Numbered from the stretch's first letter, positions 18,355 to 27,329 are shown. The stretch is DNA of 64,000 nt from Epsilonproteobacteria bacterium UBA4036 (GCA_002382325.1 DGAG01000003.1:62001-126000); one strand, 5' to 3'. Numbers and translations are program-made. Notes: generated by a model from the letters alone, not told the origin.

Positions 18355-19459
18355 AGCCTATATTAACTGTTTTGACGCTGCTTGTTGTGCGGGTCAAAAC
18401 AGTGAAGATATTTTTAACGCTATTTGCGAAAAAAAAGAGACTATTTCTTTAGATAATCACTATATCAAAGATACAACGGTTGCCATTGGAAAGATGGACT
18501 CCTCGGAGTCATTTGATACTCTTTTGTTGCAACTGTGTCAAAATGTCTTAAAGAACTCTGATTTAGAAAATTTCTCAAACACGCTTTTAATTGTGGGCTC
18601 ATCTGTAGGTGGAATGACTCAAACAGAAAAAATATTTTTCCACGATAAAAGCTACAAAAACATCAACTATAAAGAGCATCCTATTGATGCCATTGCGTAT
18701 AAACTCAAACACACATTTAATTTCTATGATGATATCTCTTTTTCAACAGCGTGTACTTCAAGTGCCAATGCTTTGGGATATGCCAAAGAAGTGATTGCAA
18801 AAGGCATTTATGAAAATGTTTTAGTTGTAGGAGTTGATGCGTTATCTTACACAACGGTATGCGGGTTTCATGCCTTAAGTGTATTATCAAGTCAACCTTG
18901 CACACCGTTTGAAGAGGGCAGACTTGGGATGAATGTCTCTGAAGGCATGGCTGTTTTATTGGTTCAAAATCATAAACATAAAGATGCCATAGAAATTTGT
19001 GGAGTAGGTTACAGTTCAGATGCTCATCATATGACTCAACCCCATCCACAAGGGTTAGGTGCCATCAAAGCGATGTCAAATGCCATTGAAGATGCCAAAA
19101 TCAACTTAAATGAAATTGGCTATATCAATGCTCATGGCACAGGAACACAAGCCAATGATATGTCTGAGTTAAATGCAATCCATACACTTTTTACAGCCAA
19201 TAAACCTTATGTCAGTTCAACAAAATCATTTACAGGACATACTTTAGGTGCAGCAGGAGCTTTAGAAGCGGTTATTTCATGTAAAGCGTTATTAAAAGGA
19301 ATTATTCCTCCCAGTAAGAACATACAAAATATTGAAAATAAAGATATTTTATACAGCAATGAACCCATACAAAAAAGCTTAAAATATGTACTAAGTAACT
19401 CTTTTGCTTTTGGTGGAAATAATACCAGTTTACTTTTTGGACACTGCCATGACAATTAA
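18338..19459 (+). CDS. Beta-ketoacyl-ACP synthase (second copy)
   Basis: This 373-residue condensing enzyme has the full triad: Cys139 (FSTACTSS), His266 (INAHGTGT) and His301 (KSFTGHTLGAAG). It ends with FGGNNTSLLFG. It is a paralogue of the ketosynthase at 2351-3502, and like that one it is paired with an ACP and a shortened KS-like partner. Two KS/partner/ACP sets are also seen in aryl-polyene clusters, where one elongates the polyene and the other primes or finishes it. Which does what here cannot be read from sequence. Confidence 0.9.
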   Translation: MKISNKAYINCFDAACCAGQNSEDIFNAICEKKETISLDNHYIKDTTVAIGKMDSSESFDTLLLQLCQNVLKNSDLENFSNTLLIVGSSVGGMTQTEKIFFHDKSYKNINYKEHPIDAIAYKLKHTFNFYDDISFSTACTSSANALGYAKEVIAKGIYENVLVVGVDALSYTTVCGFHALSVLSSQPCTPFEEGRLGMNVSEGMAVLLVQNHKHKDAIEICGVGYSSDAHHMTQPHPQGLGAIKAMSNAIEDAKINLNEIGYINAHGTGTQANDMSELNAIHTLFTANKPYVSSTKSFTGHTLGAAGALEAVISCKALLKGIIPPSKNIQNIENKDILYSNEPIQKSLKYVLSNSFAFGGNNTSLLFGHCHDN

Positions 19460-20087
19460 GTTAGAAATTTTAAATGCTGCATATATGATGGGTGCTAAAA
19501 ATATCGAGTGCAGTCGTATCAAAGAACTGGTACCCAAAATGGTATTTCGAAGAAGATTGACTCAAGCCTCAAAAATTGCGATTGAATTGATGGATCAAGT
19601 TTGCTTTACTCAAGGTCGTATTATGTATGCCAGTGCCTATGGAGAGTTGCCAGCAACGGCCAATATTTTATCGGCCATTTTAAATCAAGAAGGTATTTCT
19701 CCTACGGATTTTCAAAACTCTGTTTACAATACACCTGTTTCTTATGCGTCAATTTTGCAAGATAACACCAGCGAAATTTTAACCATTTCAAGTGGAGACA
19801 ACAGTTCGGATAGACTTCTAAAATTGGGTGCCATAAAAGCACTCGATGGGGATGAAATTTTGCTTTTAGCGGTCGAAACAATGGATATTGTGGGAATGGA
19901 AGAGATTAATACATGTATTGATTATTTGGAGTGTGGTGTGGCTTTAAAAGTCAAAGTAACTCAAGAAAAAGCTACAATAAACAACTTTGAATTTAACGAA
20001 AATATTCCACAATCCTTAAAAAAACTGGTCTCTATTGCTTCACAATACAGTCATGAGAATCGACACATTATAGAAGTCAAACTATGA
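19449..20087 (+). CDS. Short ketosynthase-like protein (second chain-length-factor-type partner)
   Basis: The 212-residue protein shows fragments of the thiolase fold (GRIMYASAYGEL, NTPVSYASILQD, ILTISSGDNSSDRLLKLGAIKAL) but no Cys nucleophile and no C-terminal half. It matches the beta-ketoacyl-synthase N-terminal-like proteins encoded beside ketosynthases in aryl-polyene clusters and is probably a structural partner. The ATG at 19449 overlaps the end of the KS gene by 11 bp and is preferred to an upstream in-frame codon inside the KS gene. Confidence 0.7.
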   Translation: MTIKLEILNAAYMMGAKNIECSRIKELVPKMVFRRRLTQASKIAIELMDQVCFTQGRIMYASAYGELPATANILSAILNQEGISPTDFQNSVYNTPVSYASILQDNTSEILTISSGDNSSDRLLKLGAIKALDGDEILLLAVETMDIVGMEEINTCIDYLECGVALKVKVTQEKATINNFEFNENIPQSLKKLVSIASQYSHENRHIIEVKL

Positions 20088-20437
20088 ATTTACCTCACTT
20101 ACCTCCTATTTTATTTGCACAAAATGTTATTGCCAAAGAAGAAAACAGTGTTCAAGTTGTTTGTAAATTTGATAAAAAACCTACGCTGGGGATGTTACTA
20201 GAAGCAGCAGCACAAAGTAGTGCCGCATTTGAAAAAACGCATAAACAAACAAAAGGTTTTGTCATTGGGGTTAAAGAAGTTGAACTTCTGAATGACTCAG
20301 ATGATTTAGAAGTTGTTGTTTATCTTAACAAAGAGATAGAAATGGGAACAATCTTTGAGTTTTATTTTTGTGCGTATACGCATAAAAAACTTCCTTTGGC
20401 CAATGGAACGATTACTTTATTAATAAGTGAAGATTAA
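20084..20437 (+). CDS. ApeP-like hotdog dehydratase
   Basis: The 117-residue protein begins LPHLPPILFAQNVI and has a GMLLEAAAQSSAAF helix, the pattern of the small 3-hydroxyacyl-ACP dehydratase family called ApeP in aryl-polyene clusters. The usual catalytic His of FabZ-type enzymes is not obvious, as is typical of this branch. It probably works with the other hotdog protein (16391-16714) in forming double bonds. It overlaps the upstream gene by 4 bp (ATGA). Confidence 0.7.
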   Translation: MNLPHLPPILFAQNVIAKEENSVQVVCKFDKKPTLGMLLEAAAQSSAAFEKTHKQTKGFVIGVKEVELLNDSDDLEVVVYLNKEIEMGTIFEFYFCAYTHKKLPLANGTITLLISED

Positions 20438-20438
20438 T

Positions 20439-21500
20439 ATGAAAACTTTTTTTCAAAACACAGATTCTATAACAGCAATTGAAGCACAATATGAAGCACA
20501 AAAAATAGCTTTTGCTCCCATTATTTTTCAAGTAGCACGGACGATGAGAGATTTGGGTATTTTAAAACTCTTATTAGAGAATAAAGAAGGGTTAAGTTTA
20601 GAAAAAATTTCAGAAGAACTGTCGCTTCTTTCTTATAATGTGCAAGTATTATTGGAAACCGCACTCAGTGTTAATATTGTCAAAAGTGTTGAAAATATTT
20701 GGTCATTAACTAAAATAGGGTATTTCTTACAAAGTGATGTCATGACCAATGTGAATATGAATTATAACCATCATGTCAACTATTTAGGGCTATTTTATTT
20801 AGATGAATCCATAAAAAATGAAAAAGCAGAAGGATTAAAAGTATTTGGAGAGTGGGAAACCATTTATCCTGCATTATCTTCTTTGCCCAATAAAGCCAAG
20901 CAATCGTGGTTTGAATTTGACCATTTGTATTCAGATTCCGGATTTCCTAAAGCCATTGAAATATTAAAAACATTTAATCCTCACTTACTTTTAGATATTG
21001 GAGGCAATACGGGAAAATTTGCCATGCAGTTTGCTAAAGAAAATCCTCAAACACATATTACGATTATGGATTTGCCTCAACAAGTTAAATTGGCCAAACA
21101 AAACATATATGAAAATAATATTTCCAATATTTCAACCTATGAAGCCAATATTTTATTGGAAGAGACCATTGTTCCTAAAGGCTTTGATATTATCTGGATG
21201 AGTCAATTTTTAGATTGTTTTAAAGAAGAACAAATTGTGGATATTTTATTAAAAATCAAGAGCAGTATGGATGACAATGCTCAAATATGTATTATGGAAC
21301 CTTTTTGGGACAGGCAACAAAATGAAACAGCGGCTTTTTGTGTCATTAATACCTCTCCTTATTTTACTGCGATGGCCAATGGCTACAGTAAAATGTTTAA
21401 ATATGAAGATTTTGAAAAATTGTTGAAAAAAGCCAATTTAGAAATCATTGAAATAATTGATAATATAGGACTGTGTCAGACGATAATTGTGTGTAAATAA
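20439..21500 (+). CDS. SAM-dependent methyltransferase with N-terminal dimerisation domain
   Basis: The 353-residue protein has an N-terminal winged-helix dimerisation region (about 25-100) and a class I methyltransferase core. The SAM-binding loop is LLDIGGNTGKF (DIGGNTG at 186-192), followed by an acidic MDLPQ at the end of strand 2. It resembles the O-methyltransferases that act on phenolic or polyene natural products (CrtF/hydroxyneurosporene type), so it probably methylates the ring hydroxyl. A GTG 12 bases upstream is possible; the ATG directly after the preceding stop is preferred. Confidence 0.85.
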   Translation: MKTFFQNTDSITAIEAQYEAQKIAFAPIIFQVARTMRDLGILKLLLENKEGLSLEKISEELSLLSYNVQVLLETALSVNIVKSVENIWSLTKIGYFLQSDVMTNVNMNYNHHVNYLGLFYLDESIKNEKAEGLKVFGEWETIYPALSSLPNKAKQSWFEFDHLYSDSGFPKAIEILKTFNPHLLLDIGGNTGKFAMQFAKENPQTHITIMDLPQQVKLAKQNIYENNISNISTYEANILLEETIVPKGFDIIWMSQFLDCFKEEQIVDILLKIKSSMDDNAQICIMEPFWDRQQNETAAFCVINTSPYFTAMANGYSKMFKYEDFEKLLKKANLEIIEIIDNIGLCQTIIVCK

Positions 21501-21511
21501 AGGAGTGACTT

Positions 21512-22813
21512 ATGCCATGGATTATAAAAATAGGAATTATTGCTTTAATTTCTATTCAAATGTATGCCGAAGTACACTATATCAAAGAACCTACATTCAA
21601 TGAAGTAACCTATGTTGAAACCCATGGTGACCCTTCCAATGAAGCCATTATATTTGTACATGGCTTAGGGGATGAAGCATCCAAAATTTGGCAAGATACC
21701 GCACAAGCTTTACAAAATGAGTATTATATTTTACTCTTTGATTTACCGGGGTTTGGACGTTCAGATAAATCCAATAAACTTTATTCCCCGTATAACTATG
21801 CATATTTTATTAATTATTTAGCAGGTCATTTTATTCAAAAACCTTTTCATCTCGTGGGGCATTCTATGGGGGCTAGTATCAGTTTAAAATATGCTTCAAT
21901 GTTTGAAAATATTAAAAGTTTAATGCTTATTGATGCGGCAGGGATTTTAAACAAAATCGCATACAGCCAATTTTTATTGAAAGAAAAAACACAAAAAGTA
22001 ACTCAAAATAATGGTATTGTAGATTTTGTAGAGAATTTACCTTCGAAGTTGAACGAATTTTTACCTTTAAATTTGGATTCCGTTCTTCAATATAATGCGT
22101 CAAGAAAAGTTTTATTGCGTTCAAATCCCTCAACTATAGCAGCCACAGCATTAGTAGAAGAAGACTTTTCTTTAATTCCACAAAGAGTTAATGTCAATAC
22201 TTTGATTATGTGGGGAGAAGAAGATAAAGTTGCTCCTTTACGAACAGGCTATGTTTTACATAAACGCATTGAAAATTCTAAACTGACCATGGTAAAAGAT
22301 ACAGGACATGTGCCCATCAAAGATGCCCCGCAGATTTTTTTAAACGCGTTACAAGAACATTTAAAAAATCATGCGTATCAAAAAGAAGAGATGACATTTT
22401 CTTCTTATGCTAAAAAAATAGTCATTGAAAATAAAGACAAGGTTACGCTCACAGGACATATTGAACATCTTGTGATTAAAAATAGCACCAATATTCGTAT
22501 AAAAGATGCCAAAATAGATGAATTGTATATAGAAAAATCAGATGTTTCTATTGTCAATTCTCAACTAAATTTAGAAAAAACGACTCAAATACTTGAATCA
22601 ACTCTCACAATAACTGCCAGTGATATTCAAACAATAGGAATAGAACTATTAGACTCCTCTTTAGATTTAGCCGGAGTAGATATCAGCAGTTTAAATTATA
22701 CGTTTAAAAGTCTTAATCAATCTCGTACGCAAAATATTTTGTTTTCTCTTTGTCAATTAAATGAAAACACGCTTCATGAAATGGTGACACTAAAAGCCTA
22801 TGAAGAGTTTTAA
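21512..22813 (+). CDS. Exported alpha/beta hydrolase with a C-terminal repeat-rich extension
   Basis: The 433-residue protein has a signal peptide (MPWIIKIGIIALISIQMYA) followed by an alpha/beta hydrolase domain. It shows the oxyanion-hole motif FVHGLGD near 48, nucleophile Ser118 in VGHSMGAS, the acid in MWGEEDKVAP and the base in DTGHVP. About 120 C-terminal residues follow, made of short strands in regular steps (IEHLVIKNSTNIRIKD, AKIDELYIEK, SDVSIVNS). This suggests a right-handed beta-helix, which is unusual for the family. It may release or trim an ester-linked product in the periplasm. An AAGGAG site precedes the ATG. It is the last gene of the cluster. Confidence 0.8.
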   Translation: MPWIIKIGIIALISIQMYAEVHYIKEPTFNEVTYVETHGDPSNEAIIFVHGLGDEASKIWQDTAQALQNEYYILLFDLPGFGRSDKSNKLYSPYNYAYFINYLAGHFIQKPFHLVGHSMGASISLKYASMFENIKSLMLIDAAGILNKIAYSQFLLKEKTQKVTQNNGIVDFVENLPSKLNEFLPLNLDSVLQYNASRKVLLRSNPSTIAATALVEEDFSLIPQRVNVNTLIMWGEEDKVAPLRTGYVLHKRIENSKLTMVKDTGHVPIKDAPQIFLNALQEHLKNHAYQKEEMTFSSYAKKIVIENKDKVTLTGHIEHLVIKNSTNIRIKDAKIDELYIEKSDVSIVNSQLNLEKTTQILESTLTITASDIQTIGIELLDSSLDLAGVDISSLNYTFKSLNQSRTQNILFSLCQLNENTLHEMVTLKAYEEF

Positions 22814-22868
22814 TCCGTAAAAATCAAGTTAAAAAATATACTTATTTAATCAAAAGCCTTTAAATGAT

Positions 22869-22899
22869 AAAATCCTAAATAAAATAATTTAGGATTTTT
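22869..22899 (+). terminator. Stem-loop with T tract immediately before cdsA
   Basis: A perfect 12-bp stem (22869-22880 with 22887-22898) with a 6-base loop AAAATA is followed by T. It ends one base before the cdsA ATG. It can act as an intrinsic terminator for the polyene operon. The only ribosome site for cdsA (AGGA at 22891-22894) lies in its 3' arm, so a transcript crossing it would have cdsA translation masked. Confidence 0.6.
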
Positions 22900-22900
22900 A

Positions 22901-23659
22901 ATGTCAAACATACTCTCTTCGAGTGCAACACGTATTAAAACAGGATTAGTATTACTCGTTGCCTTAGTTATTATCGGATACATCGATTCATATTTTGTGA
23001 TGTGGGTATTCTTTGGAGCTTTATTGGGAATTTCTCTTTATGAAGCACAAAAACTTTTCTCTTTTGAACATCAAAGTGTTTATATAGTAGGTTCTTTGTT
23101 GTGGGTGGCTGCGTATTTTTATCCGACACCTGAAGATTTGATTTTTGTGGTGGCAGTTGTATATGCCTCGGTTTTAGCGTATACTAAAGAGGTCAATAGA
23201 AATTTCTTAATTTTATTACTCTATCCCACGGCATCATTTTTATTTCTTTTTTCGTTATATGCTCAATTTGGGATGCCTTCACTGTTATGGTTATTGGTCG
23301 TAGTAGCAGGGGCGGATGTGGGGGCTTATTTTGTAGGAAGAAGTATAGGAAAAACACAATTTTGCCAAACCAGCCCTAATAAAACAATTGAAGGTGTCAT
23401 TGGTGGAGTTGTGGTTGCAGCGATTTTGGGGTCAATTTTTTCAATTGAAACATTTGGTTTCCTAACTGCTTTACTGATTTCATTGGTGGTTGCAGTTGCT
23501 TCTGTATTTGGAGATTTGTTTGAAAGTTATTTAAAACGAGAAGCCAATGTTAAAGACAGTGGAAATATTTTACCCGGACATGGTGGAATCTTAGACAGAA
23601 CCGATGGATACTTATTTGCAGGGATTATTATGTTGGTACTTTTAAAGGCCTTTGCTTGA
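22901..23659 (+). CDS. cdsA: Phosphatidate cytidylyltransferase (CDP-diglyceride synthase)
   Basis: The 252-residue polytopic membrane enzyme carries the C-terminal CdsA signature: SVFGDLFESYLKR followed by KDSGNILPGHGGILDRTDG. It makes CDP-diacylglycerol from phosphatidate and CTP at the inner membrane for phospholipid synthesis. Seven or eight helices precede and include the signature. The gene is followed by dxr with a 4-bp overlap (TTGA), a common cdsA-dxr pairing in Campylobacterota. Confidence 0.95.
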   Translation: MSNILSSSATRIKTGLVLLVALVIIGYIDSYFVMWVFFGALLGISLYEAQKLFSFEHQSVYIVGSLLWVAAYFYPTPEDLIFVVAVVYASVLAYTKEVNRNFLILLLYPTASFLFLFSLYAQFGMPSLLWLLVVVAGADVGAYFVGRSIGKTQFCQTSPNKTIEGVIGGVVVAAILGSIFSIETFGFLTALLISLVVAVASVFGDLFESYLKREANVKDSGNILPGHGGILDRTDGYLFAGIIMLVLLKAFA

Positions 23660-24723
23660 TAATTCTTGGAAGTACTGGCTCCATTGGAGTTAATACGATT
23701 GAAGTGGCGAAAAAGTTTAACTTAAATGTTGAAGTTTTAGTTGCAGGAAATAATATCGAACGACTCAATGCCCAAATTAAAGAGGTGAATCCCTCTATGG
23801 TTGTGATTGCCAATAAAGAAGATGTGCATAAAGTCAATCATCCCCATGTTGCTTTTGGGCAAGAAGCCATTTTAGATGCCATTGAAAATTCAACTTCTCA
23901 AACGGTTGTCAACTCTTTGGTAGGATTTTTGGGATTAAAACCTACATTAAAAGCCATACAATGTGGTAAAAAAATTGCTTTAGCCAATAAAGAATCACTT
24001 GTAGTTGCCGGGGAGTTTATTGATCAATCACGATTAATGCCTGTTGACAGTGAACACTTTGGTTTATGGTATTTGCTCCAAAACAAAGCCATTGCTTCGA
24101 TGACTATTACTGCAAGTGGAGGCTCTTTTAGAGATTATCCTTTAGAAAAACTAAAAAATGTCACCGTAAAAGAAGCACTCAATCACCCCAATTGGTCTAT
24201 GGGAAATAAAATCACGATTGACAGTGCTACAATGACCAATAAACTTTTTGAACTGCTTGAAGCCAAATGGCTTTTTAACACCACCCATCTTGATGCTATC
24301 ATTGAAACAAAATCACTGATTCATGCTTTGGTTAATTTTAAAGATGGAAGTACAACAGCCCATATTGCTAATGCGTGTATGCAACTTCCTATTGCGTATG
24401 CCATCAAACAAAAAGTGGATATCGAAGTGTTAAAGCCCGTTAATTTACTTGAAGTAGGAATATTGGAGTTCAAAAAAATTGAAGTTGAACGGTATCCCAT
24501 TTGGGAAATCAAAGATTATATGCTGAAAAATCCTCATTTGGGCGTGGTGTTAAATGCTGCCAATGAAGTAAGTGTGTCCCAATTTTTGAAGAATAAAATT
24601 GCTTTTTTAGAGATATCAAAAAAGACCTTAGCTGCACTGGAAAAATTTGATACGGTTCATCCTAAAAACCTTGACGAAATTTTTGAAATCGATAAAGAAG
24701 TAAGGGCATATTGTGGCGCTTGA
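23656..24723 (+). CDS. dxr: 1-deoxy-D-xylulose 5-phosphate reductoisomerase
   Basis: The 355-residue protein has the N-terminal NADPH motif GSTGSIGVNT, LANKESLVVAG at about 112, the metal/substrate-binding DSEH (PVDSEHFGLW), the flexible-loop region ITASGGSFRD, and the C-terminal NAANEVSV. It catalyses the second step of the MEP isoprenoid pathway. The start is a TTG overlapping the cdsA stop. There is no earlier in-frame start compatible with the family N-terminus, which begins right at the nucleotide-binding strand. Confidence 0.95.
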   Translation: MIILGSTGSIGVNTIEVAKKFNLNVEVLVAGNNIERLNAQIKEVNPSMVVIANKEDVHKVNHPHVAFGQEAILDAIENSTSQTVVNSLVGFLGLKPTLKAIQCGKKIALANKESLVVAGEFIDQSRLMPVDSEHFGLWYLLQNKAIASMTITASGGSFRDYPLEKLKNVTVKEALNHPNWSMGNKITIDSATMTNKLFELLEAKWLFNTTHLDAIIETKSLIHALVNFKDGSTTAHIANACMQLPIAYAIKQKVDIEVLKPVNLLEVGILEFKKIEVERYPIWEIKDYMLKNPHLGVVLNAANEVSVSQFLKNKIAFLEISKKTLAALEKFDTVHPKNLDEIFEIDKEVRAYCGA

Positions 24724-24988
24724 TTTGGCAATTCCTTTTGGGATTTTACTGTGTTTGGTGATTTATTTAATCTATTCAAGAAATCAATTTGAAAAAAGAA
24801 TGCTTTTTTTGTATGAAGAAAAATTTCAAGAGTGGAAAAAGCATCATTCGAAATCCAATGAAAAGAGCAGCAATAAAGAGTTAGTGGGATTAATTTTTAA
24901 AGAAAATGATAAAATAAAAGTAGAGTTACTGAATCAAGAAGTAAAACGACGAGTTGCGCAAGGCAAGTTTGACATCAAGGAGGCATAA
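24713..24988 (+). CDS. Small single-pass membrane protein, unknown
   Basis: The 91-residue protein has one N-terminal transmembrane helix (about 5-22) and a charged cytoplasmic tail rich in Lys and Glu, likely helical or coiled. I recognise no family. The GTG start overlaps the end of dxr by 11 bp and the stop overlaps the next ATG by one base (TAATG), so it is embedded in the housekeeping operon. A role in envelope housekeeping is possible but not shown. Confidence 0.65.
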   Translation: MALDLAIPFGILLCLVIYLIYSRNQFEKRMLFLYEEKFQEWKKHHSKSNEKSSNKELVGLIFKENDKIKVELLNQEVKRRVAQGKFDIKEA

Positions 24989-25419
24989 TGAGAGCAACAC
25001 TTTTGATGTGTATGTGTGTCAGTCTGATGATGGCACAACTTTTAACCCGTGATTCAATGAATGAAGTGGTCAAGGATTATAACAACAATTTAATGTGGGT
25101 TGATAATAAAAACACCATAACACTACAAATGACACATAAAGAGGCACTTCAATTTTGTGAAACATTGGTGCATTCAGGCTATGCCAATTGGAGAGTGCCT
25201 ACCCTTGAAGAGTTTGAAACCATTGTGGATAAAACCAATAAAAAAAATTACATCAACAGAGCCTTTAAGTTTAATGCTCCCACAGGATATTGGGCATTTA
25301 AAGCCCATTTTAGAACCTTTTGGTATTATGCTGATTATATGAATTTTATCAGTGGTACGGCATATTTTGATAATCGTAAGGTCAATAAATATGTACGGTG
25401 TGTACGCGATATTAAATAG
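24988..25419 (+). CDS. DUF1566 (Lcl-like) secreted protein
   Basis: The 143-residue protein has a short signal peptide (MRATLLMCMCVSLMMA) and a DUF1566/Lcl-type domain. It shows NNLMWVDN near the start, the central ALQFCETLVHSGYANWRVPT signature, and a terminal KYVRCVRD. Such domains resemble C-type-lectin-like folds and are common in Campylobacterota as periplasmic or surface proteins of unknown function. An AAGGAGG ribosome site precedes the ATG. Confidence 0.75.
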   Translation: MRATLLMCMCVSLMMAQLLTRDSMNEVVKDYNNNLMWVDNKNTITLQMTHKEALQFCETLVHSGYANWRVPTLEEFETIVDKTNKKNYINRAFKFNAPTGYWAFKAHFRTFWYYADYMNFISGTAYFDNRKVNKYVRCVRDIK

Positions 25420-25427
25420 GAAGAGGT

Positions 25428-25985
25428 ATGGCAAAAAAAGTATTAATATTACACGGTTGGGGTGGAAGTGTATACCCCCATTGGCAAGCACATTTAGCAC
25501 GTGATTTGATTCAAGAAAATTATGTGGTTTCTTTTCCTGCTTTACCCAATATGGATTTTCCCAAATTAGAAGAGTGGAAAGCCTTTATTAAAAAAGAGGT
25601 TGAGCATTTTGCTCCCAATATCGTGGTGTGTCACTCTTTGGGAAATATTGCATGGTTTCATGTGGTTGAAGAGTTGGATATTACCTTGGATAAATTGATG
25701 CTTGTGGCGCCTGTTCGACAAAATTGTGCCATTGAAGAATTAAGTTCATTTTTCCCTTATCCTATACCAAGTGATTTGAAAAGTCGTGAAGTTATTATGG
25801 CAGCATCGGACAATGATCCTTATTTAAGCATTGAAGAGGCGATTGCATTACAACAAAAACTCAATGTGGGCATGAAAATTATGGAAAATGCCGGACACAT
25901 CAATGCCCAATCGGGGTTTGGAAAACTCGATTGTGCCTTAGATTGGATAAAAAGAGAAATCGAGTGTGAGGAGTCAAGGTCTTGA
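25428..25985 (+). CDS. RBBP9/YdeN-like serine hydrolase
   Basis: The 185-residue alpha/beta hydrolase has ILHGWGGS at the N-terminus, the nucleophile in VVCHSLGN (Ser about 67), an acidic residue in ASDNDPY and the base His in NAGHIN near the C-terminus. This matches the RBBP9/YdeN family of small esterases with poorly defined substrates. It overlaps tsaD by 4 bp and has a GGAAGAGG site before its ATG. Confidence 0.8.
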   Translation: MAKKVLILHGWGGSVYPHWQAHLARDLIQENYVVSFPALPNMDFPKLEEWKAFIKKEVEHFAPNIVVCHSLGNIAWFHVVEELDITLDKLMLVAPVRQNCAIEELSSFFPYPIPSDLKSREVIMAASDNDPYLSIEEAIALQQKLNVGMKIMENAGHINAQSGFGKLDCALDWIKREIECEESRS

Positions 25986-26968
25986 TTTTATCCATTGAAA
26001 GCAGTTGCGATGACAGCTCTATTGCCATTACTGAAATAAACAGTAAAAAACTTATTTACCACAAAAAGATTTCTCAAGAACTGCAACACAGTGTTTATGG
26101 AGGTGTCGTTCCAGAGTTAGCTGCACGACTGCATGTAGAAGCCTTACCCAAAATATTAGAAGAGTGTCAACCCTATTTTACACAACTTAAAGCCATTGCT
26201 GTAACCAATGCTCCTGGACTTGCCGTAACGCTTATGGAAGGAGTTACAATGGCAAAAGCATTAAGCTTGAGCTTAAACATTCCTTTGATTGCGGTGAATC
26301 ATCTTAAAGGACATATTTATTCTTTATTTATAGAAAAAGAAGCTTCCTTTCCTATGCTGGTTTTGTTGGTTTCTGGTGGACATACTCAAGTTATTGAAGT
26401 GAAAAATCTAAATACCATGCACGTAATGGCAAAAACCATTGATGACAGTTTTGGTGAGAGTTTTGATAAAGTGGCAAAAATGCTTAACTTGGGTTATCCA
26501 GGAGGTCCTATTGTTCAAGAGTATGCACTCAAAGGCGATAAAAATGCCTATGAGCTTCCCATTCCTTTAAGTCAAAGTGCTCAAATAGCCTTTTCGTATT
26601 CAGGACTAAAAAATGCTGTACGAATGGCAATTGAGAAAGAGAAAGAATTAACCCAAGAAGTCAAACAAAATATTTGTGCTTCTTTTCAAAAAGCAGCTGT
26701 TACGCACATTATGCAAAAAATGAAAAAACTTTTTAAACAAAATCCTCCCACCCATTTTGCCATTGTGGGAGGGGCGAGTGCCAATATTTGTTTACGAAAT
26801 GAAATTGAAGCGTTGTGTCAACAGTACCAAACCACCCTTCACTTAAGTCAATTGCAATATTGCTCAGACAATGCTGCCATGATTGGACGAGTGGGGGTTG
26901 AACACTATCTTGCGGGTGATTTTATATCAATGGATGAACTGGACGTATTTTCACGCACACAAGTGTAG
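25982..26968 (+). CDS. tsaD: tRNA N6-adenosine threonylcarbamoyltransferase
   Basis: The 328-residue ASKHA-fold protein begins ILSIESSCDDSSIAI and has the metal-binding His pair in AARLHVEALP and NHLKGHIYS. It also has LVSGGHTQ and DDSFGESFDKVAKML, all typical of TsaD/YgjD. It transfers the threonylcarbamoyl group from TsaC product to A37 of ANN-decoding tRNAs. The start is a TTG at 25982; the family N-terminus begins exactly there. Confidence 0.95.
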   Translation: MILSIESSCDDSSIAITEINSKKLIYHKKISQELQHSVYGGVVPELAARLHVEALPKILEECQPYFTQLKAIAVTNAPGLAVTLMEGVTMAKALSLSLNIPLIAVNHLKGHIYSLFIEKEASFPMLVLLVSGGHTQVIEVKNLNTMHVMAKTIDDSFGESFDKVAKMLNLGYPGGPIVQEYALKGDKNAYELPIPLSQSAQIAFSYSGLKNAVRMAIEKEKELTQEVKQNICASFQKAAVTHIMQKMKKLFKQNPPTHFAIVGGASANICLRNEIEALCQQYQTTLHLSQLQYCSDNAAMIGRVGVEHYLAGDFISMDELDVFSRTQV

Positions 26969-26996
26969 TGTGCAAGTAGTAAAGAAAGGGTTTATG

Positions 26997-27329
26997 ATGA
27001 AAAAAAATTTGTTTGAAATGGGGGCTCTTTTAAGTGGAGACTCTTTTGATACCCAAAAAGAAGACAAAAAGAAAACCCAAGCTCAAAAAACAATTCCACA
27101 AAAAGAGCATCAGTTGGTCTTTACTTATGAAAAACGAAACGGCAAACCCGTAACTTTGGTGGGGCGTTTTTATTGTGATGACAATACCAAAAAAGAAGTT
27201 TTGAAAACATTGAAAAAGAAACTGGCTTGTGGTGGGGCTATGAGTGAAGAGTGGCTTGAATTGCAAGGGGATGTGAAAGAAAAAATCAAAACGATTTTAG
27301 AGCCTCTTGGTTGGAAGTTTAAAAAGTAG
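26997..27329 (+). CDS. SUI1/eIF1-like (YciH family) protein
   Basis: The 110-residue protein has an N-terminal polar tail and a C-terminal SUI1 fold, seen in VTLVGRFYCDDN, TLKKKLACGGAM and LQGDVKEKIKTILEPLGWKF. Bacterial YciH-like proteins resemble eukaryotic eIF1 and may influence start-codon fidelity; their physiological role is unsettled. Two ATGs lie at 26994 and 26997. The second has the better spacing from a GAAAGGG site. It sits between tsaD and nnr. Confidence 0.85.
   Translation: MKKNLFEMGALLSGDSFDTQKEDKKKTQAQKTIPQKEHQLVFTYEKRNGKPVTLVGRFYCDDNTKKEVLKTLKKKLACGGAMSEEWLELQGDVKEKIKTILEPLGWKFKK

Noticed and set aside
18717..19049. A 110-codon minus-strand frame inside the second ketosynthase gene
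   Set aside because: It lies entirely within the strongly supported ketosynthase coding sequence and has no family resemblance or ribosome site.
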